Positions 34,079-44,912 of a stretch of DNA of 64,000 nt are shown in pieces; position 1 is the stretch's first letter, and every line of letters starts with the position of its first letter. The notes beneath the pieces are model-generated. The model was not told the DNA's origin. It ran no database searches and worked only from the letters and a program-made list of their open reading frames with translations. This DNA is from Adineta ricciae. Taxonomy: Eukaryota > Rotifera > Eurotatoria > Adinetida > Adinetidae. The translations under genes and the position numbers were made by a program. Where the stretch lies: the NCBI GenBank assembly GCA_905250025.1, contig CAJNOJ010000068.1:124001-188000 (forward strand). The letters are read 5' to 3'.

Positions 34079-35038
34079 TTACATACGACGCATTTCAACA
34101 CGATTGCTTCGACAGCAAACAAAATGCGAAACAAACCTAAGGAGTTCTTTTCGGTAGGACTTGGCTGAAAAAAAGTATACATAGAAATTTGACGCATAAC
34201 TAATGTATAGAAGAATATTCGCTATATTAAAAACCATTGTTTCTTGAGCTAAACGATATGCTGTTTTGTTTGTTGATGTTGTTGCAATTTGATAAATAAC
34301 AATGATTGAGAAAGGCACTACGGGAATGATGATTAAGATACTTTGTAAAAGGATCATTGATGTTAAACCTCGTTGAAATGTTCCTCCTAGGTGAACAAGC
34401 ATCCGCGATTTGATATTCAAATATGTTCGCCAACCTGTAACAGCCAATACAGTTCCGGGCATAATCGAACCCAACATTGGTCGAGTAAAATAATTCACAT
34501 ACGAAGTCCATGCTGCATTAGTTCCGGAACATTGATAGATTACATTATCATTAGAGTTGTTCACTTGAATAATATGATAAAACACTATAAATGGTATATG
34601 AGTCAACATGATAACTGAAGTAGCGATCAGAATAGCTAGTTTTGCTGTTTTCAATTTGTTTCGATTATGCCATTGCATATATTGACATGAAACCAAATAT
34701 CGATCAATTGAAGCAAAACAGATGCATGTTAAACTGGTGAAGGCACTTGTGTACGAAAGAAACCAGCGACTTTTACACCACGTTAGACTAGTTGATGATG
34801 CATCAACGGAAAAACCTATGCTTAAAATTCTTGGTAACAGACCTGTCAGTAGTGTGATGATATTGGAAATCGAGGCAAACCATAATAAAAACGAACAAGG
34901 ATTTGTTCGAGTCGAAAATAAGACGAAAAGATTGCTTAGGTTTCCGATTAGACCAAGCTTTAATATAATGAAACCGAAATAAATACAAAATTGGCTGCCG
35001 AAGAAAATCAACGATGTTGAAGACATCGATGGAAACAC
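34079..35038 (-). CDS. Rhodopsin-like G-protein-coupled receptor (FMRFamide-receptor-like)
   Basis: Intronless seven-helix receptor of 319 aa. Visible are TM1 with GNLSNLFVLF, an ICL1/TM2 TNPCSFLLWFAS, TM3 ending SIDRYLVS (DRY), TM4, a long second loop with Cys, TM5, TM6 around LLQSILIIIPVVPFSIIVIY and TM7 SYASNFYVYFFSAKSYRKEL, where the usual NPxxY is altered. A basic Cys-containing tail (FVCCRSNR) could be palmitoylated. This type is strongly expanded in bdelloids. The ligand is unknown; peptides are likely by family. Confidence 0.82.
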   Translation of the reverse strand: MFPSMSSTSLIFFGSQFCIYFGFIILKLGLIGNLSNLFVLFSTRTNPCSFLLWFASISNIITLLTGLLPRILSIGFSVDASSTSLTWCKSRWFLSYTSAFTSLTCICFASIDRYLVSCQYMQWHNRNKLKTAKLAILIATSVIMLTHIPFIVFYHIIQVNNSNDNVIYQCSGTNAAWTSYVNYFTRPMLGSIMPGTVLAVTGWRTYLNIKSRMLVHLGGTFQRGLTSMILLQSILIIIPVVPFSIIVIYQIATTSTNKTAYRLAQETMVFNIANILLYISYASNFYVYFFSAKSYRKELLRFVSHFVCCRSNRVEMRRM

Positions 35039-36525
35039 GAAAGAATGAACATGGTAAAACGTTCAAGTCAGTTTAGTTAATATTTGATACGCTTAATTAC
35101 CTTTACATTCAATTAGAGAAGATGTCATTTGCATGAACAATTATTTGGCTTTCAATAAATCCGGATAATCTTGTTATTATAGTGTCGAAGTACTGCGTCC
35201 TCGAGTCAGCTGTCGAAAAGGTTTTTTTGTTACTTATGACAACAGACGCCTACTTTAGAGAAAGAGAAACGCATTTTTTTCTATTAATCATACTGCACTG
35301 CTGTCGTCGTGGCAAATTTTCTTTTACTTAAGATAAGAATTCGTCGCTCACATGTTGTTTTTGCGCAGTTTTTTTTTCTGAGTATAAATTGAGGTATGGA
35401 GAGGTGTGAACGATAACATATTTGTTTAACATGTAGCAAACAATTTCAATGTGATGATTTATGAAATTCTTGCTGTCAGCTGCACACACTCCGATGCAAC
35501 CGTTTTTAGTCACTGATAAACAACACAGCGGCTTGTGTTGCATCAAAGCTAACCTGGCAAAAGCAAGCAAGCAACGATTCAAATAATGAATAGTGTCACA
35601 TAGTTAGAGTTCTAGAGAACTCTAAATGTGCGACACTACCACGGTTTTCCAAGAGTCAATGCTGTGAAATTGTTTATAATAGCAATTCGTCGACTCTACG
35701 AAAACATCTTATATCCTCAGTTTATAGCTCAACGTGAGAAAAAGGTTATGTTTCATATGTGTCACTGTCGGTGCCGCATATTTTTATACATATATGCATT
35801 TATTTGTGTTTGGAATATAATAATCGTCAAGCATCTAGACAATGCTTGTATTATTAATAATATCTATCTTTTCACAACTTTGTATCCAAGATTTGTATCG
35901 ACTATGCGGTAGCTTTGAAATTGATTTTGTTGATTGTGCTGTTGAATATGTTGTTGCATAGCCTTCTCTGCATCTTTGCGTGTGCGGTATCTTCCAAGTT
36001 CAATGTCATTCCCTTTGAAAATAATTCGAAATACATTTCAACGATAGACAAGACTACGATTTCACAGATGAACTCTTGCTCTCGTCTCATACATACATTC
36101 ATTGATTAGGAGAAAAACTTCATTGTAAACGTACCTAAATCATCGGCACACCATACGATAAAATCCCGTGCTTCAGCCCTTTGATCATTCATAGTGCGTC
36201 CACCCGCTAGCTAAATTCTGTTGTTCTGTTCTTTCACTCTCATAAACAAATGTAAGAAAGAAAAACGAAAGATACGATTTATAACGTTATATATATGACT
36301 CATAGCTTTCGACTCTCTCAGAGATTCACATGATGAGTATAGTCATTTTTTATTGAAACTCGAGGATAAATAAAATATAAATGGAATCAAGAGGTTTGCG
36401 TAATTTGAAGTGTGCATAGAGACAATAGAAAACCGAGAGAGGATAAAGATAGTTAAGCAAAGCATGTGGAAAAAGCGTTTAGAAATATTTCAAAGTGTTC
36501 AAATGATATCATCGCTTCAGTTTTG
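35039..36525. other. Intergenic region, 1.5 kb
   Basis: Only short open frames without recognisable character. Contains an imperfect palindrome at 35591-35638 (separate entry). Confidence 0.45.
35591..35638. repeat. 48-bp imperfect palindrome
   Basis: Arms TAGTGTCaCAtAgTTAGAGTTC and its near reverse complement flank a TAGA centre, with a perfect inner stem TTAGAGTTC/GAACTCTAA and outer stem TAGTGTC/GACACTA. Could be a hairpin, a factor-binding site or a small element end. Confidence 0.6.
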
Positions 36526-38018
36526 CTATCCAATAGAGAAACTAACAGTTCCTTTCCCATAGGCAATCACTGCATATGGACCAGTTACATTAGTCCAATA
36601 TGTGGTGACGACTAGTACATAAGTTGATATTGGACTGATATTTGTGGATAAGAGAAATGCACCATAGCCAGCGCTGTTATCATTGCTTATAAGAAAATTT
36701 GTATCCGGAGCAGAAGCTATAAAGCTACTATTGTAAATGTATCCATAGGTATCAACGTTACTATAGGATACAATGTAATACGTCCCATTCGTACTTACAT
36801 TGAGACGAAGTGCTATGTAGTAATAGTATAGACCGTCGGAACAATTTCCAACCCGACAGAATGTTGCACTGGTATTGTTCAATGTTGATGAATACAATGA
36901 TCGTTGAGTTGTTAGACCTTTAATTAATCAAAATAAGAAAATTTAAATGATATGCCGCCCCAGTTTTTCATTTTCTCACCTGTTATATTCAATAAAGATG
37001 GTGCCACTGATCCAGGACCAGTAATAGTTACTGTATAAGATCCTAAATTAAATGTATAATACGATGTCACTACGATGATATATTGTACTGATGCTTGGAG
37101 AGTAGCATTCATCATAAATTGCCGACTGCCACCGTCATCATCGTTGGAAGTGACTAAATTGGCAGTTGGATTGAACGGATCAAAGGTACCACTATATAGA
37201 TACCCATATGTATCTAGACTGCCACTCGATTTCATACTATACAGACCAGTGGCAAGTACAGTCAATCGGAAAGCTTCAAAATATTGGCTTGCGTCCAAAC
37301 AACTAGCACCTCGGCAGAATGTTTGACTGGAAATGGTCAACGCCGATGAATATTGAGAAACTAATTATAAAGAAAGAAATACATTATTCAGTTGTCAGGG
37401 ATTACTTCATATGAGAAGATTCTTGAAATATAATTTCCTTTTCATATAGAATCATTTAAGTCTGGTAAAGTGAGTTGATTTTAAGATTTCCTCTCAATAC
37501 AACGCCGTTTAGCGTCATATTTATGTCATGGATATCAATAAACAATTCTTCGTAAGATATATGATAAATTGAAGAACGTGTTGAATAACAAACCTGTATT
37601 ACTAACGGCTGCCGCTTGGGTTGTGCTGGCGCGCGTACTGCTTATTGTACTGAACAACGTTGTTGATGGATTGGTAATACCAGTAGTACGGCTTGCGTCA
37701 TACATCGTCGTGTTCACTCTATTTGTTGAAACGTCTGCAATAACGATGGAAATTAGCAAATACCATCTGAGTGTTCCCTGTTAAATTTTGACTTACTGGC
37801 GCCCATGAATACACTCATTGTTGTACTTTGTTGTACTGTTGTATTGTCTAACGTGTGTCGTCAAAGATGAAAGAAAGAATAGGAAAACAGGACTCACTTG
37901 AAGTAATTATTGGGTCAGTTTTTCGTTTGAAATAAAGAGTTAGTGCAGTAGCGACCGCTGCTGCGACCACGATACCGATCGATCCTAATATCAAAGCAAT
38001 TTTAATCGTACGTCCCAT
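36526..38018 (-). CDS. Single-pass ectoprotein with two pre-peptidase-like beta domains
   Basis: Five exons on the minus strand: 38018-37898, 37835-37797, 37734-37594, 37360-36980 and 36917-36526; all in phase 1, 357 aa. N-terminal MGRTIKIALILGSIGIVVAAAV... is a type II anchor. Exons 2-3 code a Ser/Thr-rich stalk. Exons 4 and 5 each code one copy of a beta-sandwich domain with the pattern TFCRG..C.D...YY.A.RL.V...G.Y...S...DTYGY.Y, SND, and Y.LVVT.Y.....G.Y.V, similar to bacterial pre-peptidase C-terminal domains. One domain per exon with phase-1 borders suggests domain duplication. Surface binding role inferred. Confidence 0.75.
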
Positions 38019-38963
38019 TGTAATGGTGAAAACTATTCCGTCGGATTTCTTCACTGACTGTGACCTAAATAAATAAGAATAAATAACACAAATTTACATT
38101 CAAATAATGTAATTTCAAGAAGATGTTTTCTTCCCTATTCTACTATATGACACTCACTCGAATAGAGAATAAGAAATAAACTGAGATGAAACTGAGTTTT
38201 GCGATGAGAATATATGGGGCTACACTCGATAATATTTTTGTAATTATCGAAAGAAATTAGTTTTCCGAAGAGTTGAAGATATAGGAAACGCTTAAGATCG
38301 CTTCTTCACAGAAAATGAAGTTAGCATGACAACAAAACTTATGATAATGTATACAAAGATGTAAGCAATGTGATTCTTGCGAAGTGTCCCATCTGTGTTA
38401 GTTGTAATCAAAATAATAACAATCCTCAAAAACTTCCGCAAAACGATGAGAAGTTGTTTTTTATCAAGTAATATTGAAAATAAAAGTAGCTTCTAGGCGA
38501 CATGGAGCGAGGTAAGAAAATATCAAATAGTCAGAGAGTTCTTGTTGTAATTCGATTTCTCTATAGTTTGAAAGAGAAGGTGAGATGATTGTATATCTAT
38601 TCGGAACAAAAAAAATGTTAGACTCACAATTATATTTAAATGGTTGTGAAACATATTATCGGTCTCGCAATCGTATTTTCCCCGTACGTTAAGAGAATGT
38701 ACATGAGCAAGTGTAACATTTATGAGGTGTTGTATTTTCTTTATAAAAATCATACATAACTAGGAAAAAAACAGTGATTTTAACATGTGTACTATACGTA
38801 TAATACTACATCTAAAATATTCAGAGACAGCTGCCAGAAGAAAACAGTGTAATGATTGAGATCTGTTGTGATATATAAAATACAAAAGTTTTGCTCGACA
38901 CTTGTGATCATACACCTGAGTCTACGGATCAGTATAGGCACTGTTGATCTTGGCGTGTGTTGA
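38019..38963. other. Intergenic region
   Basis: A possible 5'-untranslated intron acceptor (TTATTTAG) lies near 38065 upstream of the previous gene. Nothing else seen. Confidence 0.4.
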
Positions 38964-39434
38964 CTATTCGTTTCGATCACTTGCTTCTACACTGAGCTTT
39001 GCTTCATGCACATCATCTAATAGAAATTGAAGTGTAGAGCGCAACCGAGTAAATGCTGCTGGAGAAGAATCACTTTGTATAACCAATAAATAGTCTTGCC
39101 GAAGTATCGTAAAACCGATTTTTATCCACAGCTTACCTTCTTGGAAAGTGTCGATCCACATATGTGACGGATTATTATCAGCTGAAAAATCGCTATCAGA
39201 AGGATAATAAATATGGAAGTAAACATTTTGGAAGAGAACCAATTGATCTCCTACAATATTTCTGTTCCGAGAAGAAAGAAAAAGATCGATTCGTTCAAAA
39301 TTTGGTATCTGGGCTTGTACGTGTTGAATGCAGGCGTTTCTATCAATAAAATATTGAACACGCTGTTCGAAATAAGTTTGAATAAATACATGTTGTCTTT
39401 CCGAATCAAGAAGGATGACGCACTGGTTGACCAT
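38964..39434 (-). CDS. Unrecognised protein (156 aa)
   Basis: Open from ATG 39434 (MVNQCVILLD); the frame extends five codons further up to a TTTCAG acceptor-like site near 39459, so an upstream exon may be missing from this model. The protein alternates strands and helices (QCVILLDSERQHVFIQTYF; LWIKIGFTILRQDYLLVIQS; a closing amphipathic helix LRSTLQFLLDDVHEAKL) and looks like a complete small alpha/beta domain. No family recognised. Same strand and 130 bp downstream of the next entry, so the two may belong to one transcription unit or one gene. Confidence 0.5.
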   Translation of the reverse strand: MVNQCVILLDSERQHVFIQTYFEQRVQYFIDRNACIQHVQAQIPNFERIDLFLSSRNRNIVGDQLVLFQNVYFHIYYPSDSDFSADNNPSHMWIDTFQEGKLWIKIGFTILRQDYLLVIQSDSSPAAFTRLRSTLQFLLDDVHEAKLSVEASDRNE

Positions 39435-39564
39435 ACTCGGCAATATAAACAAATCTGAAATAAAAATACAACTTAAAAATCAATAATGATAGTACAATTA
39501 TTGGTAAAGAATATGAAAGTCTCTCACGTTCATCGCTCACATCTCAAAATCTTTTATTTTTGCA

Positions 39565-40929
39565 TTAGTCTCTCTCGTTGACATTGATTGCAGCAAGATG
39601 GTCCAGTTGTTTTAAAATCTCAATACACTGATCAAAACACCTTCCTGCATTGATTATATCGTGTTTTTTCGCTTGTCTGTCACCCACAATTCGATTATTC
39701 ATTGCCATGTCAATTGCTACCTGCACAACTAGTTCCTGAAGGTTCTCAGAAATGTATTGAATGTGGAAATATTCTTTGAAAAAACTTTCTTTGTCCATAG
39801 GCTGTGCTCCAAAGAGGTAGATCGATGGAGGCGCATTCATGGAAGATAAACTGTTCAATAATCTTTTATCATCATCGGTCGAAAACGAACAAATTATTGA
39901 TGATGGCTGATGAAATTTTTGTAATTGATCGTAGCTTTCTTCTTTGGAAACAATTGTCAAGTTTTGACCGAAGAGCTGCTTGGATAATTTCGATATATTC
40001 TCGAAAGTTTTCTTTGAAAATGACGTTTCAAGAAGGTAGACTTGCATAACAGAAGTATTTTCTTGTTGCATTGCGTTCTCTAATACTGTATCTCCATGTT
40101 GATAATCTCCGCGCCTGTTTTCTGTTCGATCATGTTCCACAGACTTGGCTAAGTCACTTGTCTCTTTTAATTGAAGATATTCCGATAGGTCGTTTTTCTT
40201 ACTACAAGCGACAGAGCCGCAACTAGTTCGAGTATTGTCAGACATTGTTTCACGGAGTAGTTCTTTTATACCAGCAATGTGCTTATTGATGTCTGTGACA
40301 CGATCATTTGTTGTGATACCTGGCCCTATATGAGTAGCGCGTGACATGAGTGTCTTGGCCCAAACGAAGTACTTGAGTTTTTGTGATAGGTTTTCATGAG
40401 TCGATATGTTTTTCCCAAGTTTAACGAAATAGTCTGCGATTTCGAGTGATATTTTAGACAGCAAAGATTTTTCATGATCGAAAAAGTGTACATGGTCCTG
40501 AATATCAGCTAGATTTATGTCTGAATTTTCACCATCCATGTCGAGTATATAAATCGAGATGCTTTGGTCTTCATAAGGTCTACAAAAAACATCATCGTAC
40601 TTCTCAATAATTTTCGAGACGAAATCATTAAATAAATGACTTAAAAAAACTATGAATGTTCGCCTGCCTTTGGTTTCTTCTAAATAATCTGCACAAACAT
40701 TTGTATCAGTGCACACGCAGACTTCATTAGCATCGCCTTGGTATGAAAACCATGTGCTACCAGAAGGGATTTGAGTTGTACTATGAATATTCGTTCGACT
40801 CATATCCACTGAAGAATTCCACTCTGGATGTAATGTCGTAGAAAAAGCATTTTTAAGTGTTTCATACGAGTTAAATTGATCAACGCTTGCGGCAACAAAG
40901 ACAATCAATGGTTTTGATGCTAAAAACAT
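39565..40929 (-). CDS. Unrecognised protein with two similar alpha/beta halves
   Basis: 454 aa from ATG 40929 (MFLASKPL); a TTTCAG acceptor lies just upstream, so a 5' exon is possible. The N-terminal half (LIVFVAAS..., TFIVFLSHLF, ISIYILDMDG, HVHFFDHEKSLLSKISLEIADYF) and the C-terminal half (VMQVYLLETS..., SSIICSFST, PSIYLFGAQP, FHIQYISENLQELVVQVAIDMA) show the same strand-helix order and similar ends, joined by a charged linker. This suggests an internal duplication of a Rossmann- or TIR-like fold. The C-terminal CFDQCIEILKQLDHL helix is typical of helical-repeat contexts. Function unknown. Confidence 0.6.
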   Translation of the reverse strand: MFLASKPLIVFVAASVDQFNSYETLKNAFSTTLHPEWNSSVDMSRTNIHSTTQIPSGSTWFSYQGDANEVCVCTDTNVCADYLEETKGRRTFIVFLSHLFNDFVSKIIEKYDDVFCRPYEDQSISIYILDMDGENSDINLADIQDHVHFFDHEKSLLSKISLEIADYFVKLGKNISTHENLSQKLKYFVWAKTLMSRATHIGPGITTNDRVTDINKHIAGIKELLRETMSDNTRTSCGSVACSKKNDLSEYLQLKETSDLAKSVEHDRTENRRGDYQHGDTVLENAMQQENTSVMQVYLLETSFSKKTFENISKLSKQLFGQNLTIVSKEESYDQLQKFHQPSSIICSFSTDDDKRLLNSLSSMNAPPSIYLFGAQPMDKESFFKEYFHIQYISENLQELVVQVAIDMAMNNRIVGDRQAKKHDIINAGRCFDQCIEILKQLDHLAAINVNERD

Positions 40930-41547
40930 GTTGTATGAGATACTGAAAGTGAAAAAATACATTCGTATTACTTTTCCTTTTCAAAAAAAAAGACAAATAC
41001 GCTATTAAGACGACATAAATCGTCATACGATAGGAAAAAAATATTCAAATAAGGCTGTGTACAAGGAGGTATTTTTCTTGTTCTATGTTCTTCATCAAAG
41101 TGCATTCGTCCATGAAATATGATCAAGCGCATACAAGTATGAATAAGAATTGTTTCATAATATCGTGTCTATGCACCGAGTAAATCTTACTTTTTTACTC
41201 ATTCACATGCGGAGTGAGAATCACGATCTGTTATCATGTTACTTAAGATGGTGATGATACTACGGGGATTGGCGGACTAATGCAATCATCAGCTATCGTC
41301 TGCATTGATGGAATACATGATACGATAGTGAAAGAAAACTCGAAATACCCAATTAGACTATTTGACTTGTCAACTTTTCCAGTTGGAAATCGAGGCTAAT
41401 GATGTGCCTGATAGATCTAAATCTATTAATCCGGAGTAGAATATGTGTTGATATAATTGACTATAAAAGAATATTAACTATCACGCAGACTTATCCTAAT
41501 AGTAGAAATAGAGGATTCGACAATACGTTGTAGAGGCATTTGGTAAA
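40930..41547. other. Divergent intergenic region
   Basis: AT-rich; no element recognised. Confidence 0.4.
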
Positions 41548-42593
41548 ATGGCAAATAATAGTTCCATTATAAATGTTGAACTGAGTCGAAGACTTACATC
41601 TATCTGCTTGTTGATGTTGATTCTGCCGTCAATTGTTTGTTCTTTATTTGTTTTGTCTTTTATTCTACGTAAAAAACAAATATGGGTCCGCTTGAACAAT
41701 CATATCTTCATCTGCATTTTTCTGCTTTATTTCGTTCAGGTAAAAACGTTAGCTGATGATCTCATATAAAAAACTCACTAATCTTCTAGGGTACATGCGA
41801 TCTGCCTTTAGCAATTATCTTATTCTATCAAGGGAAAGTTGCTTTCTCCTCCGATCGATTCTGCGCTTATTGGTACGTGTTGACCTCCTTTATAAATATG
41901 AGTTCTGTACAACTGAATGCATATCTATCCATTGAACGTTATTTTCTCATCTTTCACAATCCATTTCTCATCAAGTAAGTACTACACTGACATTCATGTA
42001 AATCTTTAATGAACGTTTTTACAAATAGACACAAGATCATCGTACACTATATTCCGATGATTACATTCATTGTTATGCCGTTCGTGTACGTCGTCTATGT
42101 GGTCAACTTTATGCCATGTGTAAACCATTTTGATTATCATTCATGGGCATGCGGTACTGCATGTTATCTTATTCACCCAGTGACAGGAACATTTTCCTGG
42201 GTGTTTGCTATCATCGCGCCTCTGATTGTGATGATTATCTCGAACACGGTTCTCATTGCACGTGTACTTTATTTCAAAAAACGAATGATGCAACGACGGA
42301 TCTGGTATAAGAATCGTAAAATGCTCTTGCAGCTTCTATCTCTAGTTGGAATGTTATACATTTCTTGGATGCCTTCAGGCATCACGTCAGTTATCAATAA
42401 TTATTATCCAACTTCGATTTCCATGGAATTAACTGTCAATTGGACATTGATTTGCTTCATTTATGTTGCAACTCTCTTTTCACCACTGACGACTATTTTG
42501 GCAATACCGGAACTTAAAGAGGAAATCTTTCGAAGTCTCAATCAATGGACAAAATCTAGAAGTAGTATCCGAATTATTCCCGCAGCACAATAA
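41548..42593 (+). CDS. Rhodopsin-like GPCR, three exons
   Basis: Exons 41548-41739, 41790-41974 and 42029-42593; introns of 50 and 54 bp, phases agree, 313 aa. Seven hydrophobic segments are present; TM3 ends in SIERYFLIF (ERY form of DRY), the second loop has Cys residues (CVNHFDYHSWACGTACY), TM6 holds MLYISWMP and TM7 FSPLTTILAIPELKEEIF. Unlike the intronless receptor at 34 kb this one has introns within the TM2/TM3 region, so it belongs to a different receptor group. Ligand unknown. Confidence 0.82.
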
Positions 42594-42687
42594 AAGAACA
42601 TTGACGACAAAATTCTGTTCAAAGAAATGAAATAAAATTTTATTAAATAAAAAACCATTCGCGAAAATATTTCTTCATAGAGTTCAT

Positions 42688-44400
42688 TTAATATCGGTTA
42701 TCATCGTCGGTCACAGTGATAACATTTACTTTAACTGATCTTGGTTGACGTCCTTGGCACGGTCGTCGACACAACTTTACTATCGTTCGATTTTTCAATT
42801 GAAAATTCTCAAATTGATCATCGATATCTTCTAAAATAACACCTCGGGTCTCAGGACAGAAGAAATAAACAAATATCACCGCTAATAATGTCAAGCTACT
42901 GAAGAGATAAAACACACCGTGAATTCCCAACGGTGTAATCAATTCTAAGATATATGACATAATTGTACCCATAAACCAGTTGCTCCCTGTTGTAATCGAA
43001 ACTGCACGAGCACGAACATTGAGTGGAAAAATTTCTGCGGCATATATCCAAGCAATTGGACCCCAAGAGAGTGCGAAGAATGAAACAAAGATCGCCGTGG
43101 CTACTAACATAATAATACCTGAACTTCGACCGCACTCCACGACCTCTTCAGTCACTGTTGTTCCATCAACAATGTTCTTCGTCACTTTACAACCTGTAAC
43201 AAATATAGTTGCTGCGATAAGATGGCCGATAACCATCGCTAAACCACAAAAAATTAAAAGTTTGCGCCGGCCAAGTCGATCGAATAGAAACAGAGCAGGT
43301 ATTGTACTTAGTAAATTCACCCCGGATAAAACTAATAAAGAAATAATACCTTGACCAAGAATACTTTCGTAAATGATTCCACCGAACGTAAATATCGGAT
43401 TAATTCCAGTTGCTTGTTGGAGGATATGAATTCCAACTCCGATTCCAAGTCTTTCCAGCATTTTCTTCGTAGTGAATAATTCCTTGATCGATACCTGAAC
43501 GCCTTCGTCTTTAATTGCGTCATCGATCGCCTCTAATTCTGCGCTGACGTCGTCAGTTCTTCGGATACGTTTCAAGCTTTTCTCTGCTGCTTCGCGACCT
43601 TTTCTCTTGAATAACCACCGAGGCGTTTCCGGACAGAAGAATATTCCGATCATAATTGCAATCGGTGCGATTAAAATAATTCCATTGGATAATCGCCAGC
43701 CTAATGGATGATCCTTTAAGAAAAGATTGACAACGTTCGCAACGAACAAACCAAGAACGACGGTCATTTGCATAAAACCGGAGAGCATGCCACGAATGTT
43801 CGTCGGAGCGATTTCCGAAGCGTACAACGGACAAGAAAACGAAGAACAACCTACACCTGTCCCTTCGACGACGCGACCAATAAGAATTAAGATCATAATT
43901 GACTTGGATTTACCCGGTGGAAATATAACCATCGACGTTCCAGAAAGAAATAGAATCGACGCCGTGAAAATAATCGCTCGCCGCCCGAATCTTTCAGCGA
44001 CAAACGATGAAATAAAGACAGCACCAAGAAAACATCCCACATTATATAACAATGTGAAAAGCACTAGAAATCGTCGATATTCCGATGGTAGAGCAGCAAC
44101 AGGGAGATCACAAACAGTTTTATTTGCATACACATCAATACAAAAATCTTCTTTGAACGAAGGCATAACGACAATGCCACCAGTTACACCCTGATCATAC
44201 CCGAAAAACCATCCACCTAATGAGGAGAAGGCTGCTAAGAGAACTGCAAAATACGGCTTTTTGTACTGAATGTTTTCATGACGATGGTGAACGTTGGTTT
44301 CGCCATCCGTTGCTACCGACATTCTTTTGATCTGTGGTTCAGGCTCCTGAGCCGAGTCATCTGCATACAAGCCGGGATGTAGGATTGATTCGTCGGACAT
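42688..44400 (-). CDS. MFS sugar porter (hexose transporter type)
   Basis: Twelve-helix sugar transporter of 570 aa in one exon. Motifs: GYDQGVTGGI in TM1, GRR after TM2 (ERFGRRAIIF), GRVVEGTGVG, PxYxSEIAP, the PETPRWL loop, QQATGINPIF in TM7, a second DRLGRR, WGPIAWIYAAEIFP and the C-terminal PETRG. GYDQGVTGGI and the long N-terminal tail are more like fungal and plant hexose transporters than animal GLUT proteins. Proton symport of a monosaccharide across the plasma membrane is the family role. Lack of introns fits horizontal acquisition, unproven. Confidence 0.88.
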   Translation of the reverse strand: MSDESILHPGLYADDSAQEPEPQIKRMSVATDGETNVHHRHENIQYKKPYFAVLLAAFSSLGGWFFGYDQGVTGGIVVMPSFKEDFCIDVYANKTVCDLPVAALPSEYRRFLVLFTLLYNVGCFLGAVFISSFVAERFGRRAIIFTASILFLSGTSMVIFPPGKSKSIMILILIGRVVEGTGVGCSSFSCPLYASEIAPTNIRGMLSGFMQMTVVLGLFVANVVNLFLKDHPLGWRLSNGIILIAPIAIMIGIFFCPETPRWLFKRKGREAAEKSLKRIRRTDDVSAELEAIDDAIKDEGVQVSIKELFTTKKMLERLGIGVGIHILQQATGINPIFTFGGIIYESILGQGIISLLVLSGVNLLSTIPALFLFDRLGRRKLLIFCGLAMVIGHLIAATIFVTGCKVTKNIVDGTTVTEEVVECGRSSGIIMLVATAIFVSFFALSWGPIAWIYAAEIFPLNVRARAVSITTGSNWFMGTIMSYILELITPLGIHGVFYLFSSLTLLAVIFVYFFCPETRGVILEDIDDQFENFQLKNRTIVKLCRRPCQGRQPRSVKVNVITVTDDDNRY

Positions 44401-44912
44401 ACTTCACAACGTTTATTGACAAGTTTCTAAATGAAGCTCTCGTTTCGTCAGATGAGAGTATACAAAAGATAAACGACTTACATCTTATCTCGATTTCTAC
44501 TCTTATGGCGATTCAAAACAATTTTATCTTCGTTGACTGAGGTGAATTGAAGTGCGAGTTTTTACCTTGAAAATAAAGATGTTATAAAACAATCGTGTAA
44601 TAAATCAATGGACATGTATACGCATGTTGTTTCTATTGAGAATTGATCTCGATGATCATCGTTGTGTTTATGACAAACCCATTTCTTCTTTCCGGGGGCC
44701 ATAGAATTTTATACTTAATAGTGAAAATTATCTTATTCTAACCTTCACTTCTACTGATGTTGAAGATTTTACAATTCTTTCGAATACAATCGAATGAATC
44801 AATATTTATATTTAGTCAATAACAAATCTCTTTCTTTTTAATGAAACACCAAACGATTCGAGATAGAAGCAATGAATACTTGAATAAGTCGAAGACAATC
44901 TGTACATATATT
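44401..44912. other. Intergenic region
   Basis: No recognisable feature. Confidence 0.4.

Noticed and set aside
42980..44194. Plus-strand frames opposite the sugar porter
   Set aside because: Antisense shadows of a long conserved transporter gene.
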